Assembly (NCBI GenBank): GCA_965153455.1 | Contig: OZ234504.1 | Location: 11,098,001 to 11,162,000 of the forward strand | Direction of reading: 5' to 3' | DNA: 64,000 nucleotides | From: Sphagnum compactum | Lineage: Eukaryota > Bryophyta > Sphagnopsida > Sphagnales | Program-made: the position numbers and the translations under genes | The notes under the pieces: model-generated | What the model was told of the DNA's origin: nothing | The model's input: only the letters and a program-made list of their open reading frames with translations | The model's database searches: none | Shown here: in pieces, positions 34,700 through 47,436 of the stretch | Layout of the letters: each line of letters opens with the position of its first letter | Numbering within the stretch: the first letter of the stretch is position 1

Positions 34700-37230
34700 C
34701 CTAAACCCAATACACCTAAACCACGTGTTGACTACAAAAAACCCTTTTCCTTTACAAGGATTTCAACCTTGGCACAACTGGTTCATTGGAGTGTGTTTGC
34801 ACCCTCTAAATAGCTCAAATAGGCATATCCCATCCTTGGGAATACCCCACTAAATAACCTTGGTATCCAATGGGCTTAAACCCGAAGGCCCATTACCAAA
34901 ATTCACAAGTGATTATAGGCTTAGTGGTGATAGAGTGTGCCAAATTCGATGAATGTAATGATTGGTTGATGCCCCATGGTGGCTTAGGATCCAATGGGAA
35001 AATTGGAATGATTAGCATTCCCTATGGCCTTAACATCACCAATTTACCATTTGGAGGTGCATCTTGGTCAAGGACATTACCCTCCAATAACTCAAGTCCA
35101 TGTGGAAGGCTTGAAAATCCAAGTAACATAGTTGACTTGTTAGATTTTCCTATTTACCCCCTAATGAATCTCATTAGCAATGAAGCCTTGTGATTAGTTC
35201 CTATTTGCCAACTTGGATGGTAGTATGCAGTTTCCTCCTAAAAATCAATGGTAACCCCTAGGGGATACAACACCACAGCACCAACCAACACATCATAGGA
35301 CGTAACATGTGTGACCATTACTCGAGCCCACACATTAGCGTAGTCTACATGCTTGTTAGGATTAACTTAGATCACAATTTGCTGTTTGGTTAACCTTCAT
35401 GCTTTTCCTAACCCACCCATGGATGTTAAAATATGATATGGGCATGGACCAAGATCAACATTAATCAATCCAAGACCATCAACAATAGTTTTGCCCAACA
35501 TCAATGGTTGAACATTAGAATCCAACAACACCCTAAGGGGTTGTATCATTATGCCGATGCCCCCCTCAACTGAAACACTTCTTCTTCATTGTCCACAACT
35601 ACAACCCTAGGAATAACACTGGCTTGATCAATGGCTAGCCGTGCTCAAAGGTCATGAAGTTTGGCCATAGTCGCATGCTAATATCAAGTTGAACCTTGGA
35701 TACTTCCATGCGGTTAGTCTTAAAAACTAGATGGAGAATTGCAAGAAACACAAAAGTGTCCTCTGATCTAACCATCACATTTAATGTTCCACCATTTTCA
35801 CGTAATGTGGCCACCAAATGAAACATGGTTGCTAGTTAAATACCTAAAATGGCCAATGTCTCAACAGAAAACAATGATGCCTGACACATTGCTTTGGCCA
35901 CCCCCATCAAACTTGTGGGTGCTTTGGACCTAGGAATAAAATTAAGTGCCTTCTTTGACACTCCATTAGAAGTTTACTCCCCCATGGGATTGGAAATGGT
36001 GTCTGTCAACACAAATAACTGTGGAAGCTGCACCTGGTGCTGAACCTCACCACACTGAAGATCCAATCTCTTATTAACACCTTATGGTTCTGGCACCCGT
36101 GCACTAACTCTTATCAATGGTGCAACTGTGGAAATCATTTCATTAGGATTTGGAACCATAACATGGTTTCCATCATCTATTACCCATGACTCATGACCTC
36201 TTGACATATGTGGCATTGTTTCATTTAGCGCCACTGATCCTAAAAAATCAGCTCCACAAAAGGAATCTTTGATCTGCATTTGATCCATATGATTGGCCTT
36301 CCCTAGCCCAGATGCAATAAATTTCACCTAGGTCGCCGTGCTTGTGACTAGGGCCTTCAACCGTGCAAACCTAACTTCCGTGGTGTTGGGTTGGCCTTTA
36401 GTTGGCTTGGTGGCTGACCTTTTGTTGGTCGCACCTTTCCCTTTTTGGCCTTTCGCAGAACCTTCGTTCTTACTAGTATTGGTGTTATGGGATGACCTTG
36501 CCATAATTTTAGGTGAAGTGTGAAGCAATGATCGGCATCATGCCCATATGCTTGACAATGGAAACATGGCTGGTTGGAATTAGGGTTGGAAGTTGTAACT
36601 TATGGTGAATTGGGACAATCCTTTTTCTTGTGAAGCCCACCACACCTCTACCACTTATCTTCTCCACCTTGTTCCATAGAATAGGATGTGAAACCACCAC
36701 TTGAATCTAATTTGGCCCCCTTGGCCTTGGGTTATCTTTATTGAACCCAAGGGTGACCACCCATTCCTCCACCAATGTTCATTTCAATCCTTCTTGACAA
36801 CTAAAACACACTAGTCAAAGTGGTTAGGTGGGCTATAATAAAATGGCATCCTACACTTGACGCCTAAATTCCTTGTCCAAGATCCCATACCAAAATTGAA
36901 CTGCTTGGGTTTCTGTGACACCTTGTGTCACCATTATTAACCTACGCATCTGTGCATAAGCTTTTTGCAAACTCTCATGGGGCTTATTTTAAAAATTGTG
37001 CAAACTCCATAGCTTTTCAATCTTAACCCCTTGGTAATTTTGCCACAATTCAATGAAGAATTCCACAATTGGGTTAAATGCGAGCAATGAACCCCGTGTA
37101 TTACTGGATGCCCCTGCACCACCACCCACAGTAGTTCCACCACTTCCGGTGGTTCCACTATCATCAATACTTCTATTTCCACTTGTTGAACTAATGCTAG
37201 GAGTTGCCATTGCACCAATTGGGGCCACAA
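34700..37230 (-). pseudogene. Decayed LTR-retrotransposon Gag-protease region
   Basis: Read on the minus strand from high to low coordinate: a Ser/Gly-rich start, then FIELWQNYQGVKIEKLWSLH and HESLQKAYAQMRRLI (a Gag family of non-seed plants); a zinc knuckle CFHCQAYGHDADHC at 36566-36525 matching CX2CX4HX4C; a Lys/Thr-rich linker; then a retropepsin-like LLDSNVQPLMLGKTIVDGLG with CPYHILTSMGG and TSYDVLVGAVVLYP near 35.5-35.2 kb. The catalytic Asp-Ser-Gly of the protease reads DSN here. Further on are GNVLDQDAPPNGKL and FPLDPKPPWGINQ. Frames are broken by many stops. No reverse transcriptase, integrase or LTR pair could be recognised. Confidence 0.75.
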
Positions 37231-39290
37231 TTCCCTTAGTGATAAAACGTAATCAGGAAACCAATATAGCCACCACTCCTCAATCTAAATTTCATGGGCA
37301 TGCATAAATTCATGAAAGTCATCCATAGGTGGCCTTCCAAATGTTGAAACAAACCTTTCCATCCCATGAAGGGTGTGAATAGCTAGGGATTATGTATTTG
37401 CTGCATATCACACTAGCTGCGAAACTCTTGGATGTAATCATCTAGTTAAATCCCCCGAATATTGACAGGGTGCTTTGGTGGCTCATATATTTTTTCCATG
37501 TTCCACAACAGTGGTGAGGTGACAAACTTTAGAGAAAAATTTGTATTATAATATGAAAAGTAACCAGCAGATGATGATGAAGGTGGTGTGGGTGGTCTAA
37601 ATTACACCCCCTACTTAGTGAAACCATTAGTACTAGTGTCTTTGTCTTTTGAATTTCGTGTCACCTCCGTGATGAACCCTATACCCTAACTTGGGTATTC
37701 CCCCCTAAAATCCAATCACAAAGGGATGACACACCTGTGATGGTTTAAATTAAATCTACAAGGATGTTGAACCTATTGTGGCTTAACAAAACCTTCAAAA
37801 CATATACTTCATAACATGAACCTAAGGATGTTACACCTATATGGCAAAGGCATTTGCACCCACAAAAACATTTCACAGGGCCAACAAACTAGGGCACTTT
37901 GTGAACACAACAAGGTGGTCTATTGGTTATCAACCCAATATCACCACAACAACAAGTAATGGGACATCATGATGATCAAATCCAAACATATCTATAATGT
38001 GCCTCCCAACACAACCTAAACCCTAATTAAAACCTAATCAACATGTCTAGGGAAACTAGGAGTTAAGTAAGACCTATCTAATGATTAGGATTGGGTGGTA
38101 GCCTTGCCCCATGCCCAGCCATGAACCACACCAATCACAACCCCCAAGCTCATTGTGGTAATAATGGCGCACATGGGAAAGCACATAGCCTTTCACTTAA
38201 AGTTTCACACTAAATAGTAAACACAAACTACTAAGAGTTCAACCTGAAAACATGTGCTCGCGACTCCGGACTCCCGACTCGCCCGGGACCCTCCCCAAGT
38301 CGTAGCCAAATGGCACACATTTTAGTAATCCCTTTACCCTTTGAAGGCATATGACAACCCGACCAACATGTTAATAGGCCATAGGCGTAATTCGACAAAT
38401 ATAAGTGGAGATGCACAACTCATGCAACACAAATATTTACTTTTGTGATTCCTGCACATGAATCATGACATGAATTCAAACCTTCCACGTCTACTAATGA
38501 CATGGCATTCCACCACCTGTAAGGTGTAAAAAATATAACAGACCAAAACAATGTTGAACTGCCAAATGTTTGGTATAAAAAAGTTGACCACACACCACCC
38601 ATCACCTTGGAATAAGCCTCCAAAAATGCCTATCTCCAACTGAGTTAAAAACTCCCATGTTAAAAATGCTCCTCACTAAGAACTAACTACCATAGAAATC
38701 CCTTGATTTCACCTTCATATGGGTGAGAATTGAATTCCCAAAGTTGAATGGCAAATAATTCCACAATTACCAAATCAACCTTTGGCCTTCAAAACTTTTT
38801 GTCTTCAAAACTTTTGTAGTTTCACACACATATAATTCTTTTCTCCAAAAACTTAATGGTGTAAACAATTTGTTAATTTGACTCCGTATGTGAAATATAC
38901 GAATTTCCGAAGAAATTCAAAATGAAAATAAATGAATAAAAATGAATTTTTTGTCGATCTTAGGGGTCAAATCCTCCGATGTAAGATCATAGTGGGTTGT
39001 TTGCTTACTAGCCTACCCACATGATCACTAACCTTTGTTCACCCATTAGTTACCCTTAGTTAGATGGATGAGAATTTTCATCCAAAATTTGGATGAAATC
39101 CTTCAAATGGATAAAAATTAAAATGTTGGTAGGTTCAGATTGATGCCAAACCTGCGCCCTAGGTTCATAAATTTGGAAAAAAAAAAGAAAAAAAAAGGGA
39201 GGTCTGGATTGGACCCCCCAACCCTCCTTATCCCATGCCTCCTTCGAACATCATGAACCTCCCAACCTGTTGAACCTAGCAGGTTTAGGG
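37231..39290. other. Unassigned spacer, probably upstream part of the Gag element
   Basis: No gene recognised. It may contain the leader and 5' LTR of the Gag element, but I could not find two matching LTRs or a primer-binding site. A GC-rich patch at 38256-38300 repeats CGACTCC-like words. Confidence 0.35.
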
Positions 39291-41190
39291 GGAGGTTGGG
39301 AGTTCAAGGCGATGGCGTTGCAGAGCTCCATGCTCCCGCCATAGTTGCCCTCCTCCAAACTTTTTTTTTCCTTCTTCTCCTTCTCCTTCTTCCTTTCCTC
39401 CTCTTTCTTCTTTTGCTTCTTTTGTTTTGTTGCGATTGTAGCTCTTCACTAAGAGCTATCGAAAATGCGGCCGATGAGGGGAACTCCCCATTGCTTTCTT
39501 GTTATTGCATTGCGCCAACAAAAACAAGGACGGGAAGGCAAACCCCCCCCCCCCCCCCCCTTTGCATTCTGCCCGAATTGCAACGACAATAGTAACACTG
39601 AGGCAAATAGAATGGTTTATTGACCATTAGCCGTAGCTGTGTCGCCTACCACAACACTGCCCCTTTGGCAAACTAGTGTTGATGGCTAGGTAGCCAAAAG
39701 CTCAAACTGTTGGCAATGGCGGTGGTGGTTTCGGCTGCCACCGTTGTTGTTGTACCTACAAACAAAAGGGAAAATAGTAGGAGAAAGAAAAGAAAAGAAA
39801 AAATAAATAAAACAACAAAAAAGAAAAACAAAGGGGCCCTTGTGATAGCAACAGGGCTCCCTTACTTGTTGTGATGTCTTTTTTCTTTTCTTTTCAACTC
39901 CAAGTTATTTGAGCCTTGTTCGAGGTTCAACTCATGGAGTTTTACACTAAAACATTGTTTTCACCAAACATGTTTTTCCAGCTCAAGAAACAAACTAAGA
40001 TCTACGAACGAGTGGTGTTTGCACCCTGATTGCTCAAAACATAGAAAATCAAAACACTTGCATAATAAAGAAAACTGCAAAACATAAACTATGCTCTGAA
40101 ATCTCAAATCACCAAAAGTGATTTGAGATCACATAAAATGGGATTATATCCCATGACAAATATCTTAAACTTCGTTCACACATGAACTGGTTCAAGATTA
40201 ACTAATTAGCTTGACTAACCTAGTTTATCCCTAATTAACTAAGATTTAACTAAGTAGCTAAACTAACACGCCTAACAAAAAATTTATGCAATTTGGCCCC
40301 ACTTCCTTGGCAAAGTTGCCCCAAAAAAATAAATTGAGGCAAGTTCTCCAAGGAGAAGAGGAATTCAAACCCCATGTTTTCCATGGGGAAAATGCAAATG
40401 AACCCAAAGTTCCTTAGGGAACATGGTTTGCCTTGTGCAATAGGAAAACATGGGGAAACCATGTTAGTTTAAAAGAACTTGGGTTTCATTTGCCCCAAAA
40501 AAACTTATATTTCCTTGGTAACTTTGGACTACCCTAGGGAACTAGAGTTAATTTTAATTTTTTTCTGAAATTGCTAGATTTCTATAGTTAGTTTTGAGTG
40601 TGCACAAAGAATTTTAGAAGGATGATTAAATCTATATATTTCATATCTCGCTTGTAGCGAGACTTACTGAAATCTTTCTAAAGATGATTGCCATTTTTTA
40701 ATATGTTTCTATGAGTGATAGCCATTAGGCTGCATAAGTCATTTCCTTGAAGAAGCACTCGTCACATGGGGTGTGGAACTTGGACATTGAGAGAATGCAT
40801 TAAAGGTATCCATAAAGTGAGGAACACAGCACGGAAGCGCAAGTTTGGTTATAAAGGGGGTGAGCTTAAAAAGCAAACTGGAAAAAGAGTACATTACCAT
40901 TAAGGGGGTGAAACTCAGAAAACATCAATTTTTGTGGTCATCTGACTTCATCCCCTCTTCACCCTTCTTTCCTTTCTCCTAAGGGCCTCTAGTGTTGTTA
41001 CATATATTTTGATTGCTCCTACATGTACAGCTATTATAATTATTCTCAAACTCTGTGCATTAAATTAGTAAATTTCAACATTTCATACCCAGATTAATGC
41101 AATTTCATTACTTTGTGGATACCACTGATTTGAGGTTGAAAGACGGGTTTGGGGGTGAAAGGAGGTCCAAAGACAGGGTGAAGACAGGGT
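39291..41190. other. Simple-sequence-rich spacer
   Basis: A pyrimidine tract of CTT/CTTCTCC at 39360-39425, an 18-base C run at 39543-39560 and purine A/G runs at 39775-39830. A frame across the CTT tract would code a leucine/phenylalanine run and is not credible as a protein. A perfect 12-bp hairpin lies at 40101-40129. Confidence 0.5.
40101..40129. repeat. Perfect hairpin, 12-bp arms, 5-nt loop
   Basis: ATCTCAAATCAC, then CAAAA, then GTGATTTGAGAT. There is no T-run typical of a bacterial terminator, and the context is eukaryotic, so no terminator role is implied. Confidence 0.8.
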
Positions 41191-41345
41191 GACTTTATGG
41201 ATATCTTTATGGGCTCATGTTTTTCCAACTCTTTCGTTTGTTTTGTAAGATTTAAGTTTTGGGCAGACCTGTTACACATGTACGGGAATAGAATGCACAA
41301 AACACTCGGTTCTTTTTTTTTGTCACTTCACCCAAACTCCAAATT

Positions 41346-41392
41346 CACTAATTTCCAAGTGCTGGGAAACATCAAGTACTTGGAAATTAGTG
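41346..41392. repeat. Perfect inverted repeat, 15-bp arms, 17-nt loop
   Basis: CACTAATTTCCAAGT at 41346-41360 pairs exactly with ACTTGGAAATTAGTG at 41378-41392. It lies inside a Phe/Cys-rich open frame (41197-41607) that I do not accept as a gene. Confidence 0.85.
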
Positions 41393-41829
41393 CACTCTTT
41401 CGTGTGTTTGATGGTTCTATTGTTATGGTGTTAGCTACCAAAGGCATTTGCCACCGCTGCTTTGTTGTGTCCAAATTTTGGTGGTGCTTTGGGGAGTTGT
41501 TATGTGAGTATCAGAGCCTTGGAAGTCTCTTCCTTTGCTTTAACCACGGAGTTTGTTTTGTGTGTGGGTGTGTGTTTTTTTGTTGTTGCATAGGCTACGG
41601 GCTTTAGTGCTTGAAGTGTTTTGGATCAACATTCAACAGAGTCTACCAACCACCTCTTTCCTCCTCTTAACCATTAACATTTATGGTGAAAAAGAGGGTG
41701 CACTCCTTCATGTGTTCCGGGCAAGAGAGGGACAAAGAAGACATACACCCTCCTCTTTCCTTAAATGTAATTGCCAGGTTCCAGTTCTCCCGTTCTACAC
41801 CATTTTTTCCCCAAAAGAAACATTTTTCA

Positions 41830-42040
41830 AAAATTGTGGTTCTGGTTCTAGAATTGGGTCTTGGTTCCATTTCAGGGTCTAGTATCAGGTCCAATTAGAA
41901 ACCTGGTTCCAGTTCTAGAACCAGGTCTGGGTTCCAGTTTTCAATCCAGAACTGGGTCCAGTTTTAAACTTTCCAAAAATCAGACCTGCTTCCAATTTGG
42001 GTCCAGGTAATCAGAACCAGGTTCTAACCGGCCAAACTGG
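41830..42040. repeat. CTGGTTC/GGTTCCAG-rich degenerate repeat, left block
   Basis: About 200 bp built from variants of GGTTCTGGTTCTAGAA, GGTTCCAGTTC and AGAACCAGGTC on the plus strand, with no fixed period. A related block lies at 45.94-46.35 kb on the other side of the ACT gene. Confidence 0.7.
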
Positions 42041-42758
42041 GTAACCACCCAAGGCTAAAGTAAACCCACCTTTGGCACCTAAATATTGCCCATATCCAAT
42101 TTTTTTTTTTTGAGGGTGGTGAGTATCACATTGCCAGGTCCTTGCATTTTAGCCAGTATAGCCATCTGATTGTAGAATTGTTTTTAGGTGCGTAGCCTTA
42201 AATCTATACTTAATTTGTCTACTGGGCTCATTCAAATCCCACAAACTAGTGTACATTGCAGACCCACAAGGAACAATGGAAAAATCTGCCCTGTCACTCA
42301 TGCAACTTTTCCCAAAACTTGGAAATGAGCTGTTACTTAATCACATCAATATCACTCCCGCATGTGGATACAAGTCAACAAATTCAAGGAATCAAGCTCT
42401 AGTGCAGTTCATGCCCCCAAGGCCTACAAAATCCAAATGTCTACTATTTTGCAGAAATGAGTTGGAATCTGTAATATCTGCCTCAGCAATACATCATCCA
42501 TCTTGAATGCAGTTCTGCATTTCTCCTGTTGAGTAAAACACACCTTTCACCTGTGGATGTCTGTCAGTTGGTACTGTCATAGATTTCCATTTTTCTTGCC
42601 ATCTATTCAGACAACCCAACTCATCACAAGTTGAAATACCATTGATCATTCCATGTGTCCACAAGAGCCATTGTGTGGAATCATCTTCTTCACCATCTGG
42701 TTCTGAAGCTCTGTATTGTTGACCCCTTCATGTCATCACAGCTCTGAAGATGCATTCA
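42041..42758. other. Downstream flank of the ACT-domain gene
   Basis: Probably holds the 3' UTR of the ACT gene, which is transcribed leftward. A T11 run lies near 42100. No other gene is recognised. Confidence 0.45.
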
Positions 42759-45700
42759 CTACACAACACTCTGAGCTGGGGAGGCAGTATGGAACTTATG
42801 ATGGGCAGGAATGGGAATGTTGGAAATAGTGATATCCACGCCAAGAGTAGTCTGCAATGTATCCAAGTTGTGGATAAGCTTGCTTGTCGACAATTTCACT
42901 GGCATTGCTATCAATCCCTCCATCATGAACAGTGTTGTTCCTCCAAAAGGTGCCTGTGTTTTATCATACACACATGGAAACACTAATCCATGAAGATGTT
43001 ATAAAAGAGAGACAACCCATGGAAACACTAACCAATGAGGATGTTATAAAGAAGAGACAAACCCCAGCAATCTCTATACTCTCTGATGAAGATGCAAGAA
43101 GACATTAATGTAACTCAACTGAGAATGACCAGATATCTGAAAAGTAAACAAGTGTCACACGTTAGAAGACAAATGTTGGAAGTGGAGACTTGCAAGCACC
43201 TCTTCAGTATGGGTTTCCAAGTTCTCAATATTGATACCATGTCCAAAAAGATACTCAGTCACATTGTACACCAGACCTGCACCTCCCCCATGCTGGACAT
43301 AAGTACCAAGTGAATCTCCCATGGCTTCCTGTTCAGCATTTTAACTAGAAAATTGTGAGTAACTTGACAATGCTACTAAATGAAGTTTGTTGTGCCTGTT
43401 TGGCGTAAATAGGTTCTCCCCATCGAAACACAAAAAAGAGAAGAAATAGAAAGCAGAAACATAGCTGTCTGGGTCAATAATCAGGTACTTGACTCACCCA
43501 TGACATGTGATCTGACTGGTCTGCAAAAGATATCATCTTTGACAGAGTGACAACTGCTGCTTGACAGCATAATCAAGAGTTTAGACATAACATACCTGGG
43601 TTGTCTGCACCATGCAATGATATCCTTCGAAATTTGCGAAGTGGCTGTGTCTCTCTCTCGTGCTTATCAGACGTCCATCTTGTGCTGACCTGGGAAAACC
43701 ATCACCACCTTCCCTTAGATTGCTGTGAACTAAGCATAGCTCTGGTCCTTTCTAATGTTACTGATTCCTGGCTTCTGCGAAGCTGAACTGCAAATTGTCC
43801 AAATGCCTCAGCACTCTTGACAGCATCAAACTGATGGCAATCATCAGCAACAGATGACTGCCCTACACGGCCAACTAATACAGCCCATGTTTATAATCAT
43901 TGGAAATGCTTCAATACTCTACACTCGGAACCTGCCATGAAATCTGATAAGTTAAGTGATTGAACTCAAGGACCACCAACCTGAAGACCTTCAATCTGCA
44001 GGAGAGAGTTCTGCAGCTGTTCTGCTTTCCTTGCTGTTCTGCACACCCCTGTCCATGGCTTTGAGCAACTTCCATCCATGAGATCACAAAACTCAGACCC
44101 CAGATGTGCAGTATCATGCACACACCCTACTCATGACTTAAGAAAGAGACACCTTCTTCACACTGTAGCCTGACACGCAAACAGAACCTATTCCCATTGA
44201 ATCCTAGCCAAACTTGCTGATTGGTTTTTTGTCACCTATTTGACCCATAATCCAAAACACCATTTCTTAGAACTCACAAAATCTTCACATACCCATTGAA
44301 GCTACTGAATGCTGGGAGTACTGTGCATATCAAGACCAAAAGACATGACTGGCATCTAAAACCTCCAAGGATTGTAACACTAATCAGCTGTATTTTGTCT
44401 AATTCTTATCCACAGATACATGAACCTAGAAGCAGGAGTTGGGAAAAAAGGTGAATAAACAGGATACAAGTGTTGAAGTCTGACTTACGTTACATCAAAT
44501 GTGATTAGCATCAGAATGGTAAAATCACCAGCTAGTCTTGCCATCCGGCTCTCTGCCACATTACCTCCACATTCAAGAACTCGCTTCGTCAGCCTTGCTA
44601 CAATGCCTGGTCTGTCAGGCCCTGAAGCTGTCACAACCAACTGCTGAATCGCTGTTCTATCCACAAAAGGGAGCACTGTCAAAAGCTTTTAAAGTTTTCA
44701 ATCACTCACATCCCGCAGATTCTCTCACTTGGGGGCTGAAAGCCTAATGGAAATTGTCCTGAAAATCTAAACCAAACAGTGTCAGTTGAATGTAGAATGA
44801 GTGATAGGAAGAGAAGATAACATTCATGAGCTCTGTGTATCTATAATGCAAATTCACGTACGTTGCAAACTGTGAATTGTTGGCACATGCAAGTTCCATG
44901 GTCCTGACGGACCTGCTGCAGTAGCACTCCTAACCTTCCGCCATGCATTGGAGTCTGAACATTTGTAGTCAGGTAGCACACGACATTAGCCAACTAAAAC
45001 AACCAAAACTAAAGGTGATGACAAAACTGGCCAGACTCAATCAATTACTGGACGTTTTTGCTTCTTATCAGGGCATAGCCATCACATAACATCTGTGTTC
45101 ATTGATGAAATATACTCATCAGGCATCCAAGGGTTTAGGTGCGATGACATCAGAAGAAAGGCAGAAGATTAAAACTGTCTTAACAAAACTGTATTCCATT
45201 GAGTTTGTAGGAATTTTACACCCTACTATTGCCAAAAGAAACAATTTTCCTTAATCCGTCATTACGAGATGTAAAGGATTTTCATGTGCTGAGAAAAACA
45301 AAGTGAACAGAACCAGAAAACAAGTAAAATGAAACTTCTAAGGAAGAAGTACGCAATGTCCCTCGGCATGTCGACTCATGGTTTCTCTTTCTCTTCTACG
45401 GCTACTTGGTTCCCCAATCCCCCCCCCCACACCTTAAAAGCACATGGAAAGCAAGAGAAACTCGGTATCTTTTCGTCAGGCCGCAGAGAATTATTCTCCT
45501 TCTTCCTTGTTAGAAAATCTTGCACAGATGGAAATCAAGCTTAACTAGAATTCACGGCGTCAAAGCAAGCACCGCATTATAGCAAATGAAGGCTAGGAAC
45601 CAAGAATTTCGGGTCCTAATTCCGCAAGAAGAACGCAATATGCTGTTGAAAAGAAAAGGAAGGAAAAAAAACTCGCCAGATAGAAGAGGAGCATCATGTG

Positions 45701-45809
45701 ACAGCGCAGGACAGGAATTGAGCAGGCCGTGGGATTGAAGGGAGAAGGTGCTAGCGAGGGTGTGAAGGCAACGACGTCGCGGCCATAGCCGCCATAGCCG
45801 AGCTTGCAT
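42759..45809 (-). CDS. Two-ACT-domain protein (GcvR-like), organelle-targeted, seven exons
   Basis: ACT domains bind amino acids or other small ligands; the nearest style I know is bacterial GcvR and plant ACT-repeat proteins, so a regulatory role in amino-acid metabolism is inferred. Exons: 45809-45677, 44954-44862, 44675-44489, 44038-43981, 43689-43596, 43276-43200, 42953-42759; 837 nt and 278 residues. The N-terminus MQARLWRLWPRRRCLHTLAS looks like an organelle transit peptide. ACT domain 1 is in exon 3 (LVVTASGPDRPGIVARLTKR, GGNVAESRMARLAGDFTILM). Exon 4 gives AEQLQNSLLQIEGLQ. ACT domain 2 spans exons 5-7 (ISLHGADNPG, GLVYNVTEYLFGHGINIENL, APFGGTTLFMMEGLIAMP). All junctions agree in phase. 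Exon 1 needs a GC donor (TCTG, then GCGAGT). A GT donor 4 bp further would instead join a different upstream frame. Confidence 0.85.
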
Positions 45810-45939
45810 GCTTGCGTTGTGGAGCGAAGAGTTGAGGGGATTTCATAGCCAATAACGAGAATGGCTTCACAAACGAACCTTTTCATTTTAGAATGCGTTT
45901 GCTTCTGGATGAAAATCGTTAGGTCACTAGCCACCAGTG

Positions 45940-46350
45940 TTGGGCGGGGTACTGGCTTTGCTGGGTAAGTTCCAGTTGGGATCAGTAAGAACTGGATCCA
46001 AATCTTGCCTGATTTTCAGAACCGGACCCGGAATTGGTATTTACTGTAATTAACCAACTGGACCTGAAACAGATTTCCTGGTTCTGTTTTATGTGGGGAA
46101 GTGGAACCAGAACCTGAACTAGGACACCATATGTTGGGGGAAAAACCAGTGTTAAGTGGGTCTTAGTTATTTTAGAGACTTGCTGGGTCAGGGTTTCAGA
46201 ACTGGTATCCGACTTGGTCCCCCTTTTTTAAATATTAGAGAAAAACAGACCCAGGAAGGGTTTCAAACAATTGAAAAAAAAAAAAGGAAATTTCCCCGGG
46301 TTTCAAACCTCGGTTCTCAAACATTGCATACCAGTCGGTTTTCAAAGGCA
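45940..46350. repeat. CTGGTTC/GGAACCAG-rich degenerate repeat, right block
   Basis: Words such as AGAACTGGATCC, CAGAACCGGACCCGGAATTG, CCTGGTTCTG and GGAACCAGAACCTGAACT recur without a fixed period. The vocabulary is that of the block at 41.83-42.04 kb. Together the two enclose the ACT-domain gene. Confidence 0.65.
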
Positions 46351-46878
46351 CTTACTTCTTAGACAAAGGGTATCAAAAGTTCTGTTATTTTGAACATTGA
46401 ATTTTTTTAATTTTCTTTTTGAAAAAAAATATTTTCTAAAAAATAACATCAAAATCAAATAAATTCTGGGAACATTTTAATATGTCTAAAAGTTTATCCT
46501 GCTCAAAAGAAATTTCAAATTTTCTTAACTCCTCAAAATCTAAATCCTTTTCAATTAGCTCCACCAAATTGGAATGTGATTTACAATCAATTTGAAGATT
46601 ATTTGGTCAATTTTTGTTCATAAATATTAATCTTTCTATTTTTTTTGATTGTAAATGACATCTCCTCAAGTTTGTAAATATCATTATTATATATATATAT
46701 ATTCAATCTCAACTTGTGACCCAACAATCCCTAAAACATTTTAGGTCAAAAAACCAACAATAGAAAATATGGTTTCATCTTTTGCTCACCATTGAAGAGG
46801 GGAACTTGATTTTCTTGGGATCCATTTGATAACATTTAAATATCAATGTTTCCTTGGTGACAAGAAAGCATATGCAAG
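46351..46878. other. AT-rich spacer
   Basis: No gene seen. It has A/T homopolymers and a (TA)n run at about 46689-46702. Confidence 0.5.
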
Positions 46879-47032
46879 CACAATTACAAAATGTGGGTGC
46901 AGTTCACTAGTCCCCGTTCACTAGACCAGTGAATTCATTGCTTTTTCACTGGTCCCCGTTCATTATAGCCAGTGAATTCATTCAAAATCCAATGAAATCA
47001 CTTGGCGTACAGGGACGCATTTTGTTGTAGTG
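46879..47032. mobile_element. CACTA-like MITE, copy 1
   Basis: The ends are CACAATTACAAAATG on the left and TTTTGTTGTAGTG on the right, imperfect terminal inverted repeats of the CACTACAA-AAAA type known for plant CACTA elements. It is flanked by the 3-bp direct repeat AAG (46876-46878 and 47033-47035), the expected target-site length for this superfamily. Length is 154 bp. The interior has CACTAGTCC, CAGTGAATTCATT words and a repeated CCCCGTTCA. No coding capacity. Confidence 0.8.
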
Positions 47033-47436
47033 AAGAGACAACGCGAACGAGAGAACGAGAATGAACAAAAGTGAGGGAAAAAGTGGTGAGAGTGAGGAGA
47101 GAATGAGGGAAGTGAGGTGACCAAGAAAAAAATTTAAAAAATGCCCAAAAAGTTGTTGGTGGGATCGCATGGAATGGGCGAAAAAGTTATTGGGTCATCC
47201 ATAGGGACAAACATGTTCATGTTTGAATGCATGGGTGTTTCTTAATGACGACAGATATGTTTGTCTTTGTTAAAAAAATAGTTGTTTTTATATGTTGACA
47301 CCGATGGTGTTAATAGGTATTAATAACCCGAAACAAAGTCCAAGTGTGAAGGGTCCTTGACAAGTTTTATAGTTGGCTCACTTGTGTTGGGAGTTTATTA
47401 AAAATATATATATTTAAATCAAATTTTGCATCTTTT

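Noticed and set aside
38256-38300. GC-rich CGACTCC words considered as a CpG island or gene start
   Set aside because: Only about 45 bp long and without an adjoining open frame or splice site.
39296-39592. Open frame of 98 codons with long Leu/Phe and Pro runs
   Set aside because: It is the translation of a CTT tract and an 18-base C run; such low-complexity DNA gives long frames by chance.
41197-41607. 136-codon Phe/Cys-rich frame
   Set aside because: No motif, odd composition, a perfect inverted repeat inside it and no splice context; more likely chance.
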